Shown here piece by piece: positions 56,743-64,000 of a stretch of 64,000 nucleotides of DNA. The number at the start of each line of letters is the position of its first letter. Within the stretch, counting starts at the first letter, position 1. The stretch lies in the NCBI RefSeq assembly GCF_900964775.1, contig NC_041815.1, positions 8,397,443 to 8,461,442 on the forward strand. Direction: 5' to 3'. The stretch is from Scleropages formosus (lineage: Eukaryota; Chordata; Actinopteri; Osteoglossiformes; Osteoglossidae). The position numbers and the translations under genes are program-made. The notes under the pieces were generated by a model. That model was not told the DNA's origin, ran no database searches, and was given only the letters and a program-made list of their open reading frames with translations.

Positions 56743-57075
56743 GTGGCACAGCAAGTAGTGCTGCTGTCTCACAGTGCCTGGGTGGTGTGAAAGGGCATAG
56801 GTTTGATTCCTGATCAGTATGTGTGGAGTTTGTATGTTCTGCCTGTGTCTGCATGGGTTTCCTCTCACAGCCCAAAGACATGCTATGCAGGTTCCCCCAG
56901 TGTGTGAGTGACAGAGAGAGAGTGTGTTCCACTGATGTATGGATGAGTGACCCATTGTAAGTAGTGTATCTAGCAGTGTAAGTCACCTTGGTGAATAAGG
57001 TGTATGCTGATAACACTACATAGAGTTCATTGGAAGTTGCTTTGGAGAAAAGTGTCTGCTAAATCAATAAATGTA
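56743..57075 (+). repeat. V-SINE-like SINE
   Basis: Plus-strand, nearly full length. It has the tRNA head at 56743-56815 with a B-box-like GGTTTGATTCC, the conserved body, and the 3' end GGAGAAAAGTGTCTGCTAAA. It helps define the minus-strand copies at 733, 9742 and 38253. Confidence 0.85.
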
Positions 57076-57931
57076 CATGAGCTTAAGGGGTGGAGGTTAC
57101 TTGATATATGATGTACATAACTTACTTTAGCCTATTGGAAATGTGGTAGATTACTATTGCAGCAACACATCATAAGTAGGGTAAAACTAACTTGTCTCAC
57201 AGCGCAAGTCAGTAGCAAATTAAAAGCATGCACGAGCTGAGCACACATTGATCATGCAGAAAGAAAGCCAATAAGAAATGTTATCATGTATGTAACGTGC
57301 ACTTTTGGAACTACATAATGTGTGTATTGGATATTTGGGGAGACTCCATAAACTCTGACACAGGGGAAGGGGACTCTCCCTCCAGATGGGGTAAAATAAA
57401 GTAAGATACTTCCTCCCATCTTGGGTCCTTTGTTTGAGTTATGTCAAATTTCCTCCACAAGACACCACAACATGGTAATCGAAGGTGTCCTGCAGACATA
57501 AAAATGAGACGCAACACAGAGACACTCGAGAAAAACCGGAAAGCCCAGGATAACCATAAACACACAACACAAAACACAAAATTTGACCATTAATTCTGGT
57601 AAATAGTTCCTTTTTATCTTTGCAAATACTGTATATAAAACACACACATTATGAATCATTTAAAGCTAATCCAGGCACCAAAACAGAACACAGTAAACTA
57701 TCATCTCCATAGACATTCTTTTTTTGTACACTTATATCCCCACGTACAGCTATGATTTCACATGGCTTAAACATCCAGCACGACAGGATTTCTACTTATT
57801 CACAGTTGATTAAACACTGTTTTTCTTGCTTGTTGATCATTTAAAATAACTATAAACATGTATGCTGTAATATCTGAATATTTAATAGCTACGGAATAAT
57901 TTTAGAAATATATATGACATATAGGACCTCC
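57076..57931. other. Intergenic, nothing recognised
   Basis: AT-rich. No gene, repeat or RNA is recognised. Confidence 0.45.
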
Positions 57932-57937
57932 TTTATT
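57932..57937 (-). promoter_or_regulatory. Candidate poly(A) signal for pid1
   Basis: The minus strand reads AATAAA about 1.5 kb beyond the pid1 stop codon. It is the first canonical hexamer I noticed there. It is a candidate only. Confidence 0.3.
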
Positions 57938-59455
57938 CAGGTGTATTTGCTTTAAAATCCATGGCAATTGAACGGCAACATCCGGTTTTCTCACAAAGGT
58001 GTTAAACATCATTCCAAATCAACACACAGCTGAGTGGCTGTACAAGACACGAGAGCCACAGACTAAATTCGTACATTTCATTCTGCACTAATACACATGC
58101 CCCTTAGGATCCCTGTTCTGTTGAACAAGCGCTTAAAATACGTAAAACCAGAACAAAGAGGACCCACAAAATTAAGCAGTTGCTGAAAGGAGCAGGCAGC
58201 ACAAATGATACAATCATACATTGTAGCGAGCACTGGCTCACACTGTTTCACACTGGTCAGCACGGTCAATGTGCAGTTGGCTTTTGGTCAACCACCTGAG
58301 CAACTTCTCGCCCCCACCAATGGCTCAGCGGCACGTAAAACAGCAGCATAGCCAGCAGTCTGTCACTCTCTGTACTGGACCCTGCTCAGAGTCCAAAGCT
58401 TGGTCCCCACCATCACTTCCCCACTTCCCTGCACTCTGGCACATTGCTGGTTTCACCTGAGCCATGTGCTGAAAAAAAAAAGCATGTCACGTTTCCATAG
58501 CATTTGTGGAATGCTGTAAGACAGTTGCATGTTGGCATGTCTCGCGCCGGGGCTGAAGCTCAACAGGTCAGAGAGAGTGAAGCAAAGAACACAATGTGCA
58601 GTGACAACCCTGCTGAGAACTTCTTTATGTTTGGTACTTCGCAAAAGAAAACAGTCATGTCTAGCCCTGTGAGGGGTCGAAAACCAGTAAAGATTAAATA
58701 TCGCAGGATTTGCTTTTCCGTCTGAAGACTGCTTCAACACAGTGAGATCAAACTAACACTGACACACAGGCTCTTCAAAAAAAGACCTTCAGACAGTTTT
58801 TACCCTTCTCTATCTTGAAAAGAAAGGGAAAACCGCCAGTTATTTGAAAAGGGGTTCGGTGCTTGGGGTTTGTGGGCTATGTCTTCCAGTCACTGTCGAG
58901 AAGATCCACGTCTGAAAAGAGCCATGACAGATCCACTGGGAAGAGGGCAACTGGGACAGGTGCGAAAGTTTCTCAGAAAAGCCACTTCTCCAGCATCCAC
59001 AGGGCAGCAGCAGCTTAGGATACAGGAGTAACTGTTTTAAAAAATGCAAATCTCTTAATCACGTATGCTTTATGGTGTGATCAGCCACAAATGTGGAAGG
59101 AATGCTTAAAAATTCACTTTTTTTTCCCCTCCATTCTACGTTCAGTGTTTTTTTTCTGCTTTGCTTTATAAACTACTGCAACATTCTAAGTCAGCTATTG
59201 TTTGGGTTTGTCCAGAATGATGGGTCCTTGTGGACGACAATTACTGTGTTTTATGCCCGTTACCATTACACTTGTGATCAAACGCTGCTGTTCTGTGTTG
59301 GCTGTGCATTGTTTCTCTTGGTTGTATATTGTTTTTCTGCGATGGTCTACTGTAATTGTTATCGGTTTTGGCCCATTGTTTTGTTCCGAATTGGTTGGTA
59401 ATTGTGTAAATTCAGAGGGCATTCCGTTCCCATACGTGGCCTGCAGTGCGCCAGT
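57938..59455 (-). other. pid1: Probable pid1 3' UTR
   Basis: Noncoding sequence between the pid1 stop codon and the candidate poly(A) signal. The extent is inferred. No repeats intrude over this 1.5 kb, unlike the intron side, which fits an exon under some constraint. Confidence 0.4.
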
Positions 59456-59932
59456 TCAGCCGTCTTCTGGCGTGGAGTCTTCAGGGAACTCATCGGAAGA
59501 GCTGCTCTTGTGTATGCGACCATCGCTGCGCATGCTTTGGAACGTCTTGCGGAAGGCTTCCATCATGGCATGCGCCAGCTTCTTGGCCTCCAGCTTACCC
59601 TCACACTCCACAGCGTGGCAGTCCATCTGGAAGGTGAGGTCGTCATTGATCTCACGGTAGATCCAGGCAAATATGTTGGGGCTGACGTTATGGTCGGCTG
59701 TGCAGTAGGCAATGCGCGCCACTTGGTAAGTGTCCATGGCAATGGTGGCCTCCCCTCGGCCATCCAGGTGGTGCAGCCTCACCTGGAAGGGTCGGATCTC
59801 CAGGATGGCGTTGGCGGGGAGGACGTCCTCCTGCACAAGGGCTCTACGCTCCCACAGGCCAATGACAGCCGACTCTGTGCATCCAGACAGGAACTGCGTC
59901 CCCGTGATAGTCACCTTACCAAGGTATGTCAC
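59456..59932 (-). CDS. pid1: pid1 last coding exon (PTB domain adaptor)
   Basis: This encodes the C-terminal 158 residues of PID1 (PTB-containing, cubilin and LRP1-interacting protein), a cytoplasmic adaptor reported to bind the NPxY tail of LRP1 and to dampen insulin signalling. The exon starts with VTYLGKV, runs through FLSGCTES, LEIRPFQVRLHHLDGRGEAT, YCTADHNVSPNIFAWIYREI and AKKLAHAMMEAFRKTFQSM, and stops after STPEDG. By memory it matches vertebrate PID1 at most positions, including nearly the whole PTB fold. The reading frame stays open upstream to 59965, but the splice acceptor TTCTCTGCAG ends just before 59932, so the first exons lie outside the window to the right. It is intact, and the gene looks functional. 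Confidence 0.93.
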   Translation of the reverse strand: MTYLGKVTITGTQFLSGCTESAVIGLWERRALVQEDVLPANAILEIRPFQVRLHHLDGRGEATIAMDTYQVARIAYCTADHNVSPNIFAWIYREINDDLTFQMDCHAVECEGKLEAKKLAHAMMEAFRKTFQSMRSDGRIHKSSSSDEFPEDSTPEDG

Positions 59933-60222
59933 CTGCAGAGAAAGCACATTTGACATCATCAGCATTCAAACTGTGCAGAATTAACCAGACAACAGCAGTA
60001 CAGTATGTGGTACGTGGATCAAGGACACGGGAGAAAAGTTTCTTAAGCTATGAAACCAACTAGATTGTTTTTATGATGTGTCTTTGGAAGACAAGAGGGC
60101 GGAACAGTTTGTTAGGAAAAATTTGGTAAGATAACAGTGCAAATCACTGTCGAGTAAAACATCAGCAAAACTAAATTAACCAAAAATAACTCTTCCATGC
60201 AAATAAGTGCACAAGCAATATA
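59933..60222. other. pid1 intron sequence
   Basis: Directly upstream of the pid1 splice acceptor on the minus strand. No further exon is seen. Confidence 0.6.
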
Positions 60223-60235
60223 TTTTTGCCACTTA

Positions 60236-60436
60236 CACACACATTTGCTGAAGCTGCTTGTCCCAAAAGCGGGGTCATGGTGAGCCAGAGGGCTGGAGGG
60301 TCGGGGACATACCCAGGACGAGACGCCAGTCTGTCACAAGGCACCCCAAGCAGGACTCAAACCGCAGACCCACCAGAGAGCAGAACTAAGTCAAACCTGC
60401 TGCGTCACCGTGCCCCCCTCACCACCCTGGCCCCCC
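60236..60436 (-). repeat. TG-tailed tRNA-SINE
   Basis: Minus-strand copy with an internal deletion. The target duplication TTTTTGCCACTTA lies at 60223-60235 and 60437-60449. Confidence 0.9.
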
Positions 60437-60449
60437 TTTTTGCCACTTA

Positions 60450-60972
60450 ATATGAAATTAATACGTTAAAATACAACATGCCATCCAGTATACACAGAAT
60501 CATAGTCAAGCACGGTGCTCCAGATCAAGGAGTGTGTCTGGTGAGAAGAGATGTGGGGATGTGATTTGTCTTCACCTCTCTGCTAGCAGACAGGAGAGAC
60601 TGACATGCTAAATGGTACATGTCATTGGCGAGGAAAGAAAGATGAGAGGACTTAGGAAACCAGTGAAACCCCATGATTTCCCTCACAGCCATAATAGAAA
60701 CCACTTGGTGAGTCAGGATTAATGTCACTGTCTTAACACGAGCTAGAGTTGGAAGAGGAGGAAGTGTAGAGACAATCCAGAAATGGAGCAAGAGCAGGAA
60801 AGGGCCTGAGACACAACAACATTCCCAGCCGGTTTGGCCCTGGCAGAGCTGTTTGTACCTTGACCAAAATCTGTAAGCAACTGCACTTTATCCCACCAAT
60901 CTAACTTTACTGCATTCATTAGAGGACAATAATCAAATTACAGATGAACTTTCCAGATTGTCCCCATGATCA
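60450..60972. other. pid1 intron, nothing recognised
   Basis: No coding sequence or repeat is recognised. Confidence 0.45.
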
Positions 60973-60987
60973 CAATTAGGCCCAATC

Positions 60988-60998
60988 TCACACACACA

Positions 60999-61039
<41 letters not shown>

Positions 61040-61226
61040 TCTCAGAACCGCTTGTCCCATACGGGGTCACGGAGCCAACCCAGTAACACAGGGCGGAAGG
61101 CCGGAGGGGGAGGGGACACACCCAGGACGGGACACCAGTCCGTTGCAAGGCACCCCAAGCAGGACTCAAACCCCAGACCCACCGGAGAACTGGACTGTGG
61201 TCCAACCCACTGCACCACCGCACCCT
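60988..61226 (-). repeat. TG-tailed tRNA-SINE with long tail
   Basis: Minus-strand copy with about 50 bases of (CA)n tail. The target duplication CAATTAGGCCCAATC lies at 60973-60987 and 61227-61241. It lacks the GGGAACCGG block, like the copy at 17765. Confidence 0.95.
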
Positions 61227-61340
61227 CAATTAGGCCCAATCACAGAGCACAATATGTAGCTTCATTTTATTTCCTACCGCAACTCAGAAAGGTTTAAAAA
61301 CAAGTGAAAGTCAGCAACAACAAGTAGACAGTAATGTGCT

Positions 61341-61532
61341 TTGGGGGGAGGTGCGGTGGCACAGCAGGTTTGGCTGAGGCCTGCTCTGTGGTGAGTCTGG
61401 GGTTTGAGTTCTGCTTGCAGCGGACTGGCATCCCGCTCAAGGTGTGCCCCCGCCAGCCTTGCGCCCTGTGCTGCCTGGTTTGGCTCCGGCCTGCTGCGAC
61501 CCCGCTTGGGACAAGCGGTTATAGACAGTGTG
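61341..61532 (+). repeat. TG-tailed tRNA-SINE, older subfamily
   Basis: Plus-strand diverged copy with almost no tail. The target duplication TAATGTGCT lies at 61332-61340 and 61533-61541. Confidence 0.85.
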
Positions 61533-62561
61533 TAATGTGCTAATTTTGGAAGATTTGGCTGTTCAAAATGGTAAGGTTCGGGGGATTGGGAATCAAAGTG
61601 CAAAAGTGAAGTGTTGCGTATGCGCACGTGTCTGACGTCAAGGCTCGTGTCAGTTCTCTAGTCGATAATGCGGCGCAAACTCTTATGGTGCAGATTGGTG
61701 GTAATGATATTTGTTAACAGCAGTCTGAGGTATTATAGAGCTGTTTTATTTCTATGTGTAATAAAGCCAGAAGGAAGTGTTGGAATCTAATAGTGTCTGG
61801 TCCTTCACCTAGACTTCATGGGGGACACAGACGTAGACTGGTGTCCTTTAACAGGTGGTTGGAGACATGGTGCTGCTGTAATAGCATATCGTTCAATAAC
61901 AACTGGGATGATTTCTGCGAAAGGACAGGTTTTTCAGGCGTGATGGTGTACACCTCAACTGGAGGGGTTCGTTTGTACTGTCCCAGAACTTGGCCTGCAA
62001 GTTGCGAGATTGACTCAGCTATGGGTTATCTCCTTTAGCGCTTTTGAGTATTGATGGGTCTGTTACTCTTTCTGGTACCAGAAGTCAGTTCTGATGTGAT
62101 TGGGTTTCTTGTGCCGTGTGCAGTGAGAGCCTCAATACTTAAAATAAAAGCATTAACTGGAGCCAAAAAATATAAACTATTATAAGATCACGGCAATTCA
62201 CTAGAGTTATAGTAGTGCTCACACCAGGAACTGAAAATATATTAAAACACACACTCTCAACTAACCACCAAAGCCAAACAGTAGTCTAAAAGGCTGCCTA
62301 TTAAATATTTGCTCACTGAAAAGTAAAGCTGCTTTCGTAAATGATTTAATACAAAGTTACAAGTCCGTTCTCTTCTTTCTTATCAAAACCTGCTTGCTGC
62401 ATTTGATATGATTCTGCTAACTGAAGCTGCTCCAGGCGGATATAATTAGTTCCATAAATCTCGCTCTGAATGTCGTGGAGGTGGAGTTGGTGTTCTTTTC
62501 GATAATAGGTTACAAATAACCCCTAGAAATCATGATTATTTTTACCTGAGTTGAAGTTTTA

Positions 62562-62754
62562 CGGGGGGGGTGTGTGGTGGCGCAGTGGGTTAGACCGGGT
62601 CCTGCTCTTCAGTGGGTCAGGAGTTTGAGTCCTGCTTGGGGTGCCTTGTGATAGACTGGCATCCCGTCCTGGGTGTGTCCCCTCCCCCTCCGGCCTTACA
62701 CCCTGTGTTGCCGGGTAGGCTCCGGCTCCCCGTGCGTGCGTGCGTGTGAGTGAG
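62562..62754 (+). repeat. TG-tailed tRNA-SINE inside the LINE
   Basis: The usual 3' end is replaced by a TGCG/TGAG repeat. The target duplication TGAAGTTTTA lies at 62552-62561 and 62755-62764. Confidence 0.88.
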
Positions 62755-62940
62755 TGAAGTTTTACCCCTAGAGTTGAAGTCAAAACCTAATATAATTATA
62801 TTTCTTATCTACCGTCCTCCTGGACCATACTCCTCTTTTCTCAACGATTTTAGTAACTTTATAGCCAATTTAGTCATTACTCGTGCCAAAAAATTTTGAT
62901 GGGTGATTTCATTTCAATATTCGTATAGATGTATCATTAG

Positions 62941-63164
62941 AGTGAGGGGGTGCAGTGGCGCAGTGGGTTGGACCACAGTCCTGCTCTCCGGTGGGTCTGG
63001 GGTTCAAGTCCCGCTTGGGGTGCCTTGCGGCGGACTGGCGTCCCGTCCTGGGTGTGTCCCCTCCCCTTCCAGCCTTACGCCCTGTGTTGCCGGGTAGGCT
63101 CCGGTTCTCCGCGACCCCGTATGGGACAAGCGGTTCTGAAAATGTGTGTGTGTGTGTGTGTGTG
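62941..63164 (+). repeat. TG-tailed tRNA-SINE inside the LINE
   Basis: Full length and well preserved. The target duplication TATCATTAG/TATCGTTAG lies at 62932-62940 and 63165-63173. Confidence 0.93.
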
Positions 63165-63238
63165 TATCGTTAGATACTCTAGCTAATAATTTTATGTTTC
63201 TCAAATTCCGTCGGTTTTTACTTAAGTTGCTAATAGTA

Positions 63239-63240
<2 letters not shown>

Positions 63241-63274
<34 letters not shown>

Positions 63275-63390
63275 TTTCAGAACCGCTTGTCCCGTACGGG
63301 GTCATGGGGAACCGGAGCCTACCCGGCAACACAGGGCGTAAGGCCGGAGGGGGAAGGGGACACACCCAGGACGGGACGCCAGTCCGCCGC
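63241..63390 (-). repeat. TG-tailed tRNA-SINE, head-truncated, inside the LINE
   Basis: The (CA)n tail and 3' two thirds are present. The tRNA head with the promoter boxes is missing. The left flank TAATAGTACT and right flank AATTACTACT are a possible worn target duplication. Confidence 0.88.
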
Positions 63391-64000
63391 AATTACTACT
63401 CATTCCCATATCCATACGCTTGATCTAGTCATAACATATGGCGTAGATGTTCATAATGTAAATATTATTCCTTTAAACAAGACTACTTCTGATCATTACT
63501 TGTTAACCTTTGATCTATAGATCTCTATTTTACCATTTTTATTCAAAATTTTAGAAAAGATCATAGTTTCCAAAATTGTAAAATATCAACATAATATATT
63601 TGAAAAATTTCAGTCTGAGCCTACAAGGCAGTAAATGGTATTGCTCCAACTTACCTTTGAGAGATTATTGATTCTTATATTCTATTAAATCCTTTGTTCA
63701 ATGGATGCGGATTATCTTAAAGTACCTGTGATCAATAAGACCTCAGGAGGAGGGCATGCCATTAGCTATAGAGCAACTAAAATGTGAAACAGTCTACCAG
63801 TTATTGTGAGAAATGCCCTGTCTGTCTCAGTCTTTAAATCCAGGCTACAGACTTACCTGTTCACTCGGGCATATTACTAAACAATGTAATTCCAGTTGAC
63901 TGTACTTATTTCATTCTGTATTAACCTTTTTAATCTCTTTAAATCATCATTTACTAACAATTTCTCTCTTGTTGAGCATTGATCCCCTATGATGAGACCT

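Larger units (their letters stand above)
61640..63990 (+). mobile_element. LINE (L2/CR1-like) with SGNH-type ORF1, decayed
   Basis: Positions 61640-62040 resemble the SGNH-esterase-like ORF1 of fish L2/CR1 LINEs: QIGGNDI near 61695, LIVSGPSPRLHGG near 61790, NRWLETWC near 61850 and the NNNWDDFCERTGF stretch near 61900. Positions 62290-63520 give the endonuclease: LIYRPPGPYSSFLNDF near 62800-62850 and LDLVITYG then SDHYLLTFDL near 63420-63520. After a large internal deletion, 63600-63880 matches the C-terminal end of the RT ORF (ALSVSVFKSRLQTYLFT). Three SINEs (62562, 62941, 63241) interrupt it. Many stops and frameshifts are present. The right end may continue past the window. Confidence 0.75.

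Noticed and set aside
59933-59965. An ATG at 59965 as the start of the pid1 protein.
   Set aside because: The stretch before VTYLGKV does not resemble PID1 and ends in a good splice acceptor, so it is intron.

Overview
The window is vertebrate, almost certainly teleost, DNA. The evidence is fish-type class I odorant receptor (OR) sequences, three fish SINE families, several LINE families, Ty3/Gypsy fossils, canonical eukaryotic nuclear tRNA genes, and the last coding exon of a pid1 gene. A bonytongue (Scleropages-like) fish is my guess from the abundant TG-tailed SINE, but that is memory and not proof.

Region 1 (1-45580) is a decayed, tandemly amplified OR cluster on the minus strand. A repeating unit carries two OR genes, called here OR-beta (relics at 1920, 11079, 19075, 26935 and 39433) and OR-alpha (3906, 21088, 31636 and 41415). 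Each has recognisable flanks that recur in every unit. Only OR-alpha at 3906-4848 (and its twin at 41415-42357) is nearly whole, with one frame break. OR-beta looks pseudogenised already before amplification. The units are broken up by LINEs (5600, 11876, 27789), a Tc1/mariner transposon (22681, tail copy at 14498), Ty3/Gypsy fossils (2480, 7407, 18590, 32058) and many SINEs. The last 8 kb (37519-45580) repeats bases 1-8080 almost perfectly and stops exactly at a 100-N gap, so it may be the same locus assembled twice.

Region 2 (45681-54341) is a tandem array of about 9.3 units of roughly 930 bp. Each unit carries tRNA-Ile(AAT) on plus, tRNA-Ala(AGC) on minus, tRNA-Gln(CTG) on plus and tRNA-Gln(TTG) on plus, preceded by a poly(A) tract: 37 tRNA genes in all. 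Many copies carry small deletions at the same density as the spacers, which points to consensus errors. The last units are cleanest.

Region 3 (54342-63990) is ordinary single-copy sequence with scattered SINEs. It contains the 3' end of pid1 (minus strand, last coding exon 59456-59932). The rest to the right would lie in a pid1 intron and includes an SGNH-ORF1 type LINE (L2/CR1-like) from about 61640, itself hit by three SINEs.

Nothing here forms a working multigene pathway. The functional candidates are the tRNA genes, pid1 and possibly OR-alpha.
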